64,000 nucleotides of DNA from Spirochaetaceae bacterium (lineage in GTDB: Bacteria; Myxococcota_A; UBA9160; UBA4427), in NCBI GenBank assembly GCA_020632655.1, contig JACKFD010000003.1, forward strand, positions 1-64,000, read 5' to 3'. Below are positions 23,918 through 31,441 of this stretch, one piece after another (position 1 is the stretch's first letter; every line of letters begins with the position of its first letter). Below the pieces are notes generated by a model that was not told the origin of the DNA, did no database searches, and was given only the letters and a program-made list of their open reading frames with translations. The position numbers and the translations under genes were made by a program.

Positions 23918-26265
23918 CCGCTCGCAAGAATCCGGGGAAGAAGGGCGGCAGCGCCGGCAAGGCCGGGAAGACGGTGAAGACGACGGCCCGCAAGGCCGGG
24001 AAGACGGCGAAGACGACCGCCCGCAAGGCCGGGAAGACGGCGAAGACGACCGCCCGCAAGGCGACGCCGAAGGCCTCGTCTCCGGCCGCGAAGACCGGAC
24101 GCGCGAAGGCCGCGGCGCGATCGGGCCGCAAGGCGCAGGCGACCCAGCGACGCGTCTTCTCCTTCGGCGGCGGCAAGGCCGACGGCCGCGCCGACATGAA
24201 GGCGATCCTCGGCGGCAAGGGCGCGAATCTCGCCGAGATGACGACGCTCGGCATCCCCGTTCCCCCCGGCTTCACGATCTCGACGGAGGTCTGCGCGGAG
24301 TTCAACCAGCGCGGCGGCAAGCTGCCGGTCGAGGTCAAGGCCGACGTGCTGACGGCGCTCGCGAACGTCGAGCAGCTGATGGACCGGCGCTTCGGCGATC
24401 CGGAACGACCGCTGCTCGTCTCGGTCCGATCGGGCGCGCGGGCCTCGATGCCCGGCATGATGGACACGGTGCTGAACCTCGGGCTCAACGACCGCACGGT
24501 CCGCGGGCTGGCGGCGATGGCGGACGATCGCTTCGCCTACGACAGCTACCGCCGATTCATCCAGATGTACGGCGACGTCGTGCTCGGCGTGCCCCACGAT
24601 CGCTTCGAACACCGCCTCGACGCGGCCAAGGAGACGCGCGGCGTCTCGCTCGACACCGAGCTCACGGGCGAGGACTGGCGCAAGGTCGTCGCGGACTACC
24701 TCGCGATCGTCGAGGAGACGACGGGCCGGCCCTTTCCGCAGGACCCGCAGGAGCAGCTCTGGGGCGCGGTTGGCGCGGTCTTCAGCTCCTGGCAGAACCA
24801 GCGCGCGATCGCCTACCGCCGTCTGAACGACATTCCCGACGACTGGGGCACGGCCGTGAACGTGCAGTGCATGGTCTTCGGGAACATGGGCGACGACTGT
24901 GCGACGGGTGTCGCGTTCACGCGCAATCCCTCGACGGGCGAACGCAACTTCTACGGCGAGTACCTCAAGAACGCGCAGGGCGAGGACGTCGTCGCGGGCA
25001 TCCGCACGCCCCAGCCGATCAACGAGGAGAGCCGCGCCGCCGACACGATGAGCCTGCCGACGCTCGAGGCCGAGATGCCGAAGGCGTACCGCGAGCTCGT
25101 GCGGATCTACAAGCGCCTCGAGAAGCACTACCGCGACATGCAGGACATCGAGTTCACGATCCAGAACGGCACGCTCTGGATGCTGCAGACGCGGAGCGGC
25201 AAGCGCACGACCGGCGCGGCCGTGCGGATCGCCGTCGACATGGCGCGTGAGCGTCTGATCACGAAGGAGGAGGCGATCCTGCGCATCGACGCCAACTCCC
25301 TCGACCAGCTCCTCCACCCGACGATCGACCGCGACAACGCGCCGCCGGTCGTCGCCCGCGGCCTGCCCGCCTCGCCGGGCGCCGCGGTCGGCGAGGTCGT
25401 CTTCTCGGCCGAGCACGCGGAGCTGCGGGCGAAGGGTGGCGCCAAGGTGATCCTCGTTCGGACGGAGACCTCGCCCGAGGACATCGTCGGCATGCACGCC
25501 TCCGAGGGCATCCTGACGGCCAAGGGCGGCATGACCTCCCACGCCGCCGTCGTGGCCCGCGGCATGGGCAAATGTTGCGTGGCGGGATGTGGTGCGCTCG
25601 CGATCAACTACGCGCAGGGGGTGATGCGGATCGGCGATCACGTCGTCAAGGAAGGCGACACGATCACGATCGATGGCTCGACCGGCGAGGTGATGCTCGG
25701 GACCGCTCCGACGGTCGTGCCCGAGCTGGGAGGCGCCTTCTCCGAGCTGATGAAGTGGACGGACAAGATCCGCACGCTGCACGTGCGAACCAATGCCGAC
25801 ACGCCCGAGGACGCCCGGGTGGCGCGCGACTTCGGTGCGGAAGGGATCGGTCTCTGCCGCACGGAGCACATGTTCTTCGAGCCGGGTCGGATCCTGGCCG
25901 TGCGAGAGATGATCCTGGCCTCGAATGCGCGCGCCCGCGAGGCCGCGCTCGAGAAGCTGCTGCCGATGCAGCGGGGCGACTTCGAGGGGATCTTCCGGGC
26001 GATGGACGGGCTGCCGGTCACGGTGCGACTGCTCGATCCGCCGCTGCACGAGTTCCTGCCGACGAGCGACGAGGACATCCACGCCGTCGCCCAGGCCCTC
26101 GGCACCTCCGTCGGCGAGGTGCGCCACAAGCTCGAGTCGCTGCACGAGTTCAACCCGATGCTGGGTCATCGCGGCTGCCGGCTCGGGATCACCTTCCCCG
26201 AGATCTACGCCATGCAGGTCCGTGCGATCACGGAGGCCGCCTGCCGGGTCGCGGCCGAGGCGTGA
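23914..26265 (+). CDS. ppdK: Pyruvate phosphate dikinase, N-terminal and central part (frameshifted gene)
   Basis: Enzyme that interconverts pyruvate + ATP + Pi and PEP + AMP + PPi. This 783-codon frame has a Lys/Thr/Ala-rich tail (1-75), the nucleotide-binding domain from FSFGGGKADGRADMKAILGGKGANLAEM, the phosphohistidine loop GGMTSHAAVVARGMGKCC, and the start of the PEP-binding TIM barrel. It stops prematurely at TGA 26263-26265, just after EIYAMQVRAITEAACRV. The rest of the barrel, including the catalytic cysteine motif CGEHGGDP, continues in other frames to 26821. As read, this product would be inactive; sequencing error is as likely as real damage. GTG start overlaps the glyS stop. Confidence 0.88.
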   Translation: MTARKNPGKKGGSAGKAGKTVKTTARKAGKTAKTTARKAGKTAKTTARKATPKASSPAAKTGRAKAAARSGRKAQATQRRVFSFGGGKADGRADMKAILGGKGANLAEMTTLGIPVPPGFTISTEVCAEFNQRGGKLPVEVKADVLTALANVEQLMDRRFGDPERPLLVSVRSGARASMPGMMDTVLNLGLNDRTVRGLAAMADDRFAYDSYRRFIQMYGDVVLGVPHDRFEHRLDAAKETRGVSLDTELTGEDWRKVVADYLAIVEETTGRPFPQDPQEQLWGAVGAVFSSWQNQRAIAYRRLNDIPDDWGTAVNVQCMVFGNMGDDCATGVAFTRNPSTGERNFYGEYLKNAQGEDVVAGIRTPQPINEESRAADTMSLPTLEAEMPKAYRELVRIYKRLEKHYRDMQDIEFTIQNGTLWMLQTRSGKRTTGAAVRIAVDMARERLITKEEAILRIDANSLDQLLHPTIDRDNAPPVVARGLPASPGAAVGEVVFSAEHAELRAKGGAKVILVRTETSPEDIVGMHASEGILTAKGGMTSHAAVVARGMGKCCVAGCGALAINYAQGVMRIGDHVVKEGDTITIDGSTGEVMLGTAPTVVPELGGAFSELMKWTDKIRTLHVRTNADTPEDARVARDFGAEGIGLCRTEHMFFEPGRILAVREMILASNARAREAALEKLLPMQRGDFEGIFRAMDGLPVTVRLLDPPLHEFLPTSDEDIHAVAQALGTSVGEVRHKLESLHEFNPMLGHRGCRLGITFPEIYAMQVRAITEAACRVAAEA
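23965..24063 (+). repeat. Three tandem 33-bp repeats coding the ppdK basic tail
   Basis: Units at 23965-23997, 23998-24030 and 24031-24063 encode GKTxKTTARKA three times (residues 18-50 of PPDK). In-frame expansion of 11 residues. The result resembles the KTAKK-type tails of histone H1-like bacterial proteins, fused to a metabolic enzyme. Confidence 0.9.
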
Positions 26266-26821
26266 AGGTGAAGCCCGAGATCATGATCCCGCTCGTCGCC
26301 CACGAGCGGGAGCTCGCGCGCGCTGCGCGCGCTGGCGGAGCAGGTCATCGCGGACGTGCGGCGCGAGAACGGCGGGTCGCGCGTCAAGCCGACGATCGGC
26401 ACGATGATCGAGGTGCCGCGGGCGGCGCTGACGGCGGACGAGATCGCACGCCATGCGGACTTCTTCTCCTTCGGGACGAACGACCTGACGCAGATGGGCT
26501 ATGCGCTCTCGCGCGACGACGCGCGGGAGCTTCCTGCCGCACTACGTGGATGCCGGTCTGATCCAGGCCGATCCCTTCGTGTCGATCGACGAGGAGGGCA
26601 TCGGCCAGCTCGTCCGCCTCGGCGCCAAGCGCGGTCGCGCGACCCGGCCGGATCTCAAGCTCGGCGTCTGCGGCGAGCACGGTGGGGATCCCGCGAGCGT
26701 GCGTTTCTTCGCGTCCGTCGGACTCGACTATGTGTCCTGCTCGCCCTACCGCGTCCCGCTCGCACGGCTCGCCGCCGCCCAGGCGGCCGTCCTGGTGGCC
26801 CAGGGCGGCCGGGCGGCGTGA
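26262..26821 (+). pseudogene. ppdK: Pyruvate phosphate dikinase, C-terminal remainder in shifted frames
   Basis: Continuation of PPDK read through three apparent indels. Frame 2 from 26262 gives VKVKPEIMIPLVAHERELAR. Near 26325, in a GC-alternating tract, the frame returns to that of the first part and gives LRALAEQVIADVRRENGG to SFGTNDLTQMGYALSRDDARE. Near 26530 one extra base shifts it again, giving FLPHYVDAGLIQADPF and the catalytic-cysteine motif GVCGEHGGDP, ending ARLAAAQAAVLV at TGA 26819-26821. Every segment matches the expected PPDK order without missing residues, so the gene would be intact if the indels were corrected. Confidence 0.8.
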
Positions 26822-27357
26822 GGCGGAAGGAGGCGTTCCGGGCCTCTCGCGGCAGGAATGGCGGGCTCGTCCGTTCCTCGTCGCGGGTCTGCTGCTCGCG
26901 GGCTGCCTCACGCCGGCGGGTCGGCCCTGGGGCGCGGGGGGTCGACGAGGCGTCCGTCCGCGCGGCCCTGACGGGGCTGCCGCCGGAGGCCGCGGAGACG
27001 TTGCTGCCGCTCTCGGGGATCTTCTACGAGCGGATCACGAGTCGCCGCTTCAACTCACGCGCGACCTTCGAGGATCCGAGCGTCCGCCAGTTCTTTCCGA
27101 CCGTCGCGGCCTACTCGGACTACTACGCCGCGCTGGTGGACGCGCTCGACGAGGCCCACGTCCGCTACAACCAGCCGACCCGGGTCGAGCTGCTCGAGGT
27201 CTCAGCCGGCCCGGCGGTCGAAGCGGGACTCCGACTACGGCTTCGCTTCGTGGGGCCCAACGACCTGCCGCTGCGATGGTGGAGCGCCAGCCTCGAGCGG
27301 ACGGACGAGTGGCAGTGGCGCGACGGCCGCTGGTGGGTCGTACCGGGCAAGGTGTAG
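26818..27357 (+). CDS. Putative lipoprotein, apparently frameshifted
   Basis: Not assigned to a family. The C-terminal 135 residues (from VDEASVRAALTGLPPEAAETL to DGRWWVVPGKV) read cleanly in one frame that is open back to GTG 26818, overlapping the ppdK stop. But in another frame the region 26866-26935 encodes RARPFLVAGLLLAGCLTPAG, an ideal lipoprotein signal with lipobox LAGC. Removing one G from the six-G run at 26936-26941 joins the two. I infer a lipoprotein of about 170 residues broken by a homopolymer indel. The body, rich in Trp at the end, may be a periplasmic NTF2-like or similar fold. Confidence 0.55.
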   Translation: MRRKEAFRASRGRNGGLVRSSSRVCCSRAASRRRVGPGARGVDEASVRAALTGLPPEAAETLLPLSGIFYERITSRRFNSRATFEDPSVRQFFPTVAAYSDYYAALVDALDEAHVRYNQPTRVELLEVSAGPAVEAGLRLRLRFVGPNDLPLRWWSASLERTDEWQWRDGRWWVVPGKV

Positions 27358-27816
27358 ACGGGGTCCCGACCGATCCCGGCCCCCCGCCGGCCCCGACGCG
27401 GCCGCTCGGCGCGCGCTCTCCGTCGGGGTGTCACCTGACCAGGCGTAGGGAAAACGCTCCCTTGAATGGGAAAGCGATTTCCCTTCCAGGCGCCTGGCCC
27501 GGCTGCCTCCGGGACGCGGTGATTCGTCTCACAATGTCGCGGATCCGGGCACTTACGGGGGACTTCTGCCGCGTGGTGCAGCGCTGGCACGTGGCTTGCT
27601 CTAGTTTGCGGCGACTCCGGGCAACCGGGTCGACTTTCGAAAAAAAGCCAAGCGGCTCGACGAGTTCGAGCGGGAAAATCCGGCAGTCGCGAAGCATCCG
27701 GTGGGAGTTCAGGGACCCACCGATCCGATGCCCGCGAATCAGGGGAGCCGGAGGGGCGCCACGCCAGTGGGGCCCGCCCGCATGCAGACTCCTCGGGACG
27801 CAATCGAGGAAGCGCC
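27358..27816. other. 459-bp intergenic region with palindromes and a sigma-54 promoter
   Basis: Lies before the sigma-factor gene and is noticeably less GC-biased than its surroundings in places (AAAAAAA run near 27640). It holds two perfect inverted repeats close together, GGGAAAgcgaTTTCCC at 27468-27483 (GNRA-type loop) and CCAGGCGCCTGG at 27486-27497, and a sigma-54 promoter at 27585-27600. No coding frame here looks real. Confidence 0.6.
27585..27600 (+). promoter_or_regulatory. Sigma-54 promoter upstream of ECF sigma gene
   Basis: TGGCACG-N4-TTGCT with GG and GC exactly 10 nt apart, an essentially perfect -24/-12 match. The expected transcript start near 27612 is about 205 nt before the GTG start of the sigma-factor gene. 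A near-identical element precedes pilA. Confidence 0.75.
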
Positions 27817-28420
27817 GTGCAGGGAAACATCAAGACCGGGAACAGGACGCAGAAGAGCTGGGATTCGGACAAGGAGCTGGTGGACCAGATCCTCTCCGGG
27901 AGCCGGGAGCACTTCGACCTCCTCTACGAGGCCTACTTCACGCGGGTCTACCGCTTCGCCTTGAAGCGGCTGGGCGATCCGGGTGAGGCCGAGGACGTCA
28001 CGCAGGAGGTGTTCATGACGCTCGCGACCGCCCTGGCGTCCTACAAGGGCGAGTCCTCCCTGCTGGTCTGGATCTTCGGGGTCACGCGCAACAAGGTGAA
28101 CCGGCGATTCCGTCGCCCGCGTCCGCGGCTCGAGCCGCTCGAGGAGGGCGCGCGCGCTCGACGTGCAGGGCTTCGAGGCCCCGACCGACGAGGCCGTCGA
28201 TGCCCGCCGTCTGCTGGGTCGCTGCGAAGAGGTCATCACCCACGACCTCACCCCGCTCCAGCGCCGCATCTTCCACCTGAAGCACCTGCGCCAGCAGCCG
28301 ATCCGCGCCATCGCGAATGCCCTCGGCAAGAGCGAGGACGCGGTCAAGGCGAACCTCTACCGCATGCGCCGGGCCATCTCGGCCGGCACGCCGGGGCTCG
28401 ACGGGCTGCTTCGCGGCTGA
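27817..28420 (+). CDS. ECF-type RNA polymerase sigma factor (frameshifted)
   Basis: Sigma-70 family, group 4-like. Region 2 is in the first frame (HFDLLYEAYFTRVYRFALKR, EAEDVTQEVFMTL, SSLLVWIFGVTRNKVNRRFRR); region 4 is in the other frame (DLTPLQRRIFHLKHLRQQPI, RAIANALGKSEDAVKANLYR). The shift is in the GCGCGCGCG tract at about 28148-28157; adding GC or removing one base gives a continuous product of about 200 residues ending at TGA 28418-28420. Start GTG 27817. A sigma-54 promoter upstream suggests a sigma cascade. As sequenced the factor would be truncated after region 2. Confidence 0.75.
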
Positions 28421-28790
28421 GCCTGCGCGAGCCAGGGGATGACGGCCCCGACCGGTCGCCCTCGGGCGACGGGTCGAGGCCGCGCGTCGTCTCGCGAGCG
28501 GACCGCTGGCTCGTGCGCGCGCCGCGCGGCCCGGCAAGGGCCCCGATCGCTCGGGTGCCCTCGGGGTCGTCGTCGAGTGAATTCTGCTCCGCGCTTCTGA
28601 CACATGCGCATCATGCGCACCACTCCTCCCCGAACCCGGGTCGACGGGCGCGGCGAGCGGAGGGCTCGCGCGATCGACGGCCCGCAGCACGAGCGGCGCG
28701 TGCGGTGGGCGGGTCCGACTCCGGTCGTGGAAGCGACGGCCGGGGCCCGCTGCTCCGTATCCGGCGCGGTGACGAAGGCGGCGGGGCGAG
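28421..28790. other. 370-bp stretch with no supported gene
   Basis: Downstream of the sigma gene. Several short open frames exist, but none shows recognisable sequence. In view of the frameshifts just upstream, a damaged gene (for instance an anti-sigma factor) may be hidden here, but this cannot be shown from the sequence. Confidence 0.4.
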
Positions 28791-29009
28791 ATGGGCGGGG
28801 ACGGGATCGGCAGCCGGACGCAGCGGCCCCCTCGCGAGGACGTCGAGGGCGTGCTCACCCTCGACGAGGCGCGGGACGAGGCGGAGCTGCTCGAGTTCCT
28901 CGCTTCGGATCTCGATCCGGTCTCGCCCGATCCGGATTTTCGAGAGCGTCTGCGCGAGGAGCTCTGGGCGCTCGTGCAGCGCGGCGTGACGCGATCCACG
29001 GACCACTGA
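28791..29009 (+). CDS. Small acidic protein downstream of the sigma gene
   Basis: 72 residues, unrecognised. The central part is strongly acidic and helical-looking (LTLDEARDEAELLEFLASDL, then DPDFRERLREELWALV), a pattern seen in short anti-sigma or sigma-associated proteins and in N-terminal parts of larger ones. ATG 28791 follows GGGGCGAG. It lies between the sigma factor and the methyltransferase; a role with the sigma factor is inference from position. Confidence 0.45.
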   Translation: MGGDGIGSRTQRPPREDVEGVLTLDEARDEAELLEFLASDLDPVSPDPDFRERLREELWALVQRGVTRSTDH

Positions 29010-29102
29010 CCACGGACCGTTCGGGATACGGACCGCCCGGGATGCGCTTCGCATGCCCGGCGGTTTGCCGCTTCGGGAGCCCCTGATTAGGCTCCCGCGC
29101 CG

Positions 29103-29693
29103 ATGGTGCGGAACCCGATCCGACTGAAGAACCTGCGTGCACGCTTCCTGCCGCTCTACGTCGTCGGGGTGCTCGCGCTGATCTTCCTGCCCCCGGATCC
29201 CTCGCGTTTCGGGCTGGCGCTGCCGGCGATCGGGATCGGGACGGCCCTGCGCAGCTGGGGGGCCGGGCACCTCGTGAAGAACCACGCCCTCACCACGACC
29301 GGGCCCTACGCGCATCTCCGGCACCCGCTCTACCTGGGGACGCTGCTGGTCGGGTCGGGCTTCGCGTGGCTGGTGGGTGGGTGGATCGCCTTCGCAGCGC
29401 TCGCCGTGCTCTGGCCCTGGTTCGCGTTCCGCTACTTCCCACGCAAGGAGCGCAGCGAGTCCGCGCGGCTCGCGGCGCTCTACGGCCCCCGCTTCGAGCG
29501 CTACCGCACGGCGGTCCCGGCGCTCTGGCCCCGCCTTCGGGCGTGGCGGGATCCGGACGAGTCCGGGGACCCGGTCGCGGCGTCGGGCTGGCGGCTCGAA
29601 CGCTACTCGGACAACAACGAGCTCGGCACCCTGCTCGCGATCCTGGCGGGCGTGCTCGTCTTTGCCCTGCGCGCGAGCGGGGGCGCAGCGTGA
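29103..29693 (+). CDS. Isoprenylcysteine/phospholipid methyltransferase family (PEMT/ICMT) membrane protein
   Basis: 196 residues with three or four membrane segments (e.g. LPLYVVGVLALIFL, FAWLVGGWIAFAALAVLWPW) and the family signature TTGPYAHLRHPLYLGTLL near residue 65, followed by KERSESARLAALYGPRFERY, the SAM-binding C-terminal motif of ICMT/PEMT-like enzymes. It would methylate a lipid or small hydrophobic substrate at the inner membrane. The stop overlaps the GTG of the kinase-like gene (GTGA), so the two products are made together. Confidence 0.85.
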   Translation: MVRNPIRLKNLRARFLPLYVVGVLALIFLPPDPSRFGLALPAIGIGTALRSWGAGHLVKNHALTTTGPYAHLRHPLYLGTLLVGSGFAWLVGGWIAFAALAVLWPWFAFRYFPRKERSESARLAALYGPRFERYRTAVPALWPRLRAWRDPDESGDPVAASGWRLERYSDNNELGTLLAILAGVLVFALRASGGAA

Positions 29694-30271
29694 GCGGAGG
29701 CGCCGGGGCGCGGCGACGCATCGACATCGACCGCGGCACGCTGGCGACGCGGACCCGCTCGGTCCTGTCCCGCGGTGGTTGGGGCAATGCCGACGTCCTG
29801 CTGGTCGAGACGGAGACGGGGCCCGTCGTCGTGAAGGACTTCGCGCCGCGTGGCGCGTGGCTGCGGCGGACCGTCGCGCCATGGCTGCTGGACCGGGAGG
29901 AGCGGGCCTACCGGGCGCTGGCCGGCGTCGACGCCGTGCCGCAGCTGCTCGGTCGGCTGGATCGCGACGCCCTCGTCCTCGAGTACCGCCCGGGCGCGCT
30001 CCTCTCTCGCTCGCTTCGCGGTCGCGTCCCGACGGGCTTCATGGCCGACCTCGAGGCCGCCGTCGGTGCGATGCATGCGCGGGGCATCGTGCATCTCGAC
30101 CTGCGACATCGCAGCAACGTGCTGGCCGGCGAGGACGGGCGACCCGTGCTGATCGACTTCGCCTCGGCGCTCCGCTTCGACGTCGGCACGCGACTCGGGC
30201 GATTCCTCGTGCGCGTGCTGGGGGCGCTCGATCGGCGCGCGATCGAGAAGTGGCGCGTGCGTCTCGTCTGA
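29690..30271 (+). CDS. Small protein kinase-fold (LPS-kinase-like) protein
   Basis: 193 residues of the RIO/Kdo-kinase-like fold. Visible: Gly-rich start SRGGWGNADVLLVETE, lysine in PVVVKDFAPRG, catalytic loop HLDLRHRSNVL (HxDxxxxN) and the metal motif VLIDFASAL in place of DFG. Such short kinases phosphorylate lipopolysaccharide sugars or small molecules. Start GTG 29690 overlaps the methyltransferase stop. Convergent with the exonuclease gene. The substrate is unknown. Confidence 0.75.
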   Translation: MSGGAGARRRIDIDRGTLATRTRSVLSRGGWGNADVLLVETETGPVVVKDFAPRGAWLRRTVAPWLLDREERAYRALAGVDAVPQLLGRLDRDALVLEYRPGALLSRSLRGRVPTGFMADLEAAVGAMHARGIVHLDLRHRSNVLAGEDGRPVLIDFASALRFDVGTRLGRFLVRVLGALDRRAIEKWRVRLV

Positions 30272-30304
30272 TCGACCCGGGCCGCGCGGGGCCTCGCGCC
30301 GGGC

Positions 30305-30898
30305 TCAGGACGCGGGCGGGATCTCGGGGAGCTCCGCGGGCTCGCGTGGCGCGAGGCGGGCGATGTAGTGCCGGAAGCATTCGAGGGTGAGTCGCGCGTC
30401 CTCGAGGGCGCGATGCGCGACGCCGTCCTTGCCGAGCAGGCCTGCCGTCGTCGCCGCCTGGCGCAGCGAGATCGCTCGCGCGGGCTCTCCCGCGACGAGG
30501 GACCACGAGTAGTAGAGCGTGGCGAGATCGAGGACGTGGTAGTCGAAGGGGTAGGGGATGTCGCATTTGCGGAAGGCGCGCTCGAGGAAGAGCACGTCCA
30601 TCCGGACGTTCTGGCCAGCCGGAACCACCTTCCGGTCCTTCGGCAGCATCGCCACGATCGCTTCGAGTACCTGCCGCAGCGGCGGCGCCTCGGCCCAGAG
30701 CGCCTCGTCGTAGCCGAAGATCGCGGCGGCCTCCTTCGTGATCCGCTCGGGGCGGGCGCGGACACGCCACTGCGCCTCGGCCTGCTCCTCGAGGCGGGCG
30801 TCCGTCAGGATCAGGCCCACCTCCGTCAGATCGTGGAGGTCGACGTCGAGGCCCCCGAACTCACAGTCGAGGAAGGCGAAGACGAATTCGGCGCTCAT
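30305..30898 (-). CDS. DEDDh 3'-5' exonuclease family protein
   Basis: 197-residue RNase T/DnaQ-like exonuclease. The acidic set is present: Asp-x-Glu in FLDCEFGGLD (Exo I, about residue 11), Asp in NVRMDVLFLE (Exo II), and HRALEDARLT (His-x4-Asp, Exo III). Without polymerase or UvrC-like fusions it may be a stand-alone exonuclease in DNA or RNA trimming. It is followed on the plus strand side by the tRNA gene on the same (minus) strand upstream of it. Confidence 0.85.
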   Translation of the reverse strand: MSAEFVFAFLDCEFGGLDVDLHDLTEVGLILTDARLEEQAEAQWRVRARPERITKEAAAIFGYDEALWAEAPPLRQVLEAIVAMLPKDRKVVPAGQNVRMDVLFLERAFRKCDIPYPFDYHVLDLATLYYSWSLVAGEPARAISLRQAATTAGLLGKDGVAHRALEDARLTLECFRHYIARLAPREPAELPEIPPAS

Positions 30899-31007
30899 CG
30901 GGCGGGCTCTCTCGCTCGCGCCGCCCGGTCCCGCGAGGTGTCCGGATGCTCGGCAGCCGGCTTCTCGCGGCGCTCGCGATCGGCGACGAGCGATCGCGAG
31001 GCGAGGA

Positions 31008-31083
31008 TGGCGCTCCCAACGGGACTCGAACCCGTGTTTCAGCCTTGAGAGGGCCGCGTCCTAGGCCACTAGACGATGGGAGC
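31008..31083 (-). tRNA. tRNA-Glu (CTC)
   Basis: 76 nt on the minus strand including an encoded CCA (31008-31010). Acceptor stem GCTCCCA (31077-31083) pairs with TGGGAGC (31012-31018). D arm has TCGTCTAGTGGCCTAGGACG, typical of tRNA-Glu. Anticodon loop CTCTCAA at 31045-31051 gives anticodon CTC (31047-31049). T arm contains GGTTCGAGTCC. Reads GAG codons, which are abundant here because of the high GC content. Confidence 0.95.
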
Positions 31084-31441
31084 GCTCGAATCGAGGCGCG
31101 CGAGACTAGCCGCGGGCCTCCGACGCTGTCAACCCGAGGGGTCGCAGGTGGAATGCCGGGCGATCGCGGCGGTTTCGACCGGGCGGGATGCCGGGTTCGC
31201 AGGGTGCCGGGAATCGTCACCCGCGACGGAGATTCGTCGCTTCGTGCGCCCGGTCACGAGGGGCTCCCCGGCGGAGAATTCCCGTCGTCGAAGCCGATCC
31301 CGTTTCGTCCGCTCAAGGCTGCGAGCGCTGTTGCCGATCAAAGTCGCCACTCGCGCCGACTGGCACGGGTGTTGCTCCTCCTGTGGAGGGCGGGGCGGGG
31401 CGGTGCCGATGGAAGGGCGCCGGCCCCACAGGGAGAACCAC
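31084..31441 (+). other. 358-bp leader region of the pilus gene cluster
   Basis: Region from the tRNA gene to pilA. It contains the sigma-54 promoter at 31361-31376, a possible sigma-28-like element just upstream (TCAAG at 31313-31317, 15 nt, GCCGATCA at 31333-31340; spacing one base too long), and the Shine-Dalgarno GGGAGAA before the ATG. No coding frame is credible. Confidence 0.5.
31361..31376 (+). promoter_or_regulatory. Sigma-54 promoter of pilA
   Basis: TGGCACG-N4-TTGCT, with invariant GG and GC 10 nt apart. The predicted start near 31388 gives a leader of about 54 nt to ATG 31442. Pilin genes in many proteobacteria depend on sigma-54 with the PilS/PilR pair; those regulators are not in the window. 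Confidence 0.8.

Noticed and set aside
31313..31340. Second sigma-28 promoter before pilA
   Set aside because: The spacing is 15 nt rather than 14 and the -10 is GCCGATCA; the sigma-54 element downstream is far better, so it is mentioned only in the leader-region entry.
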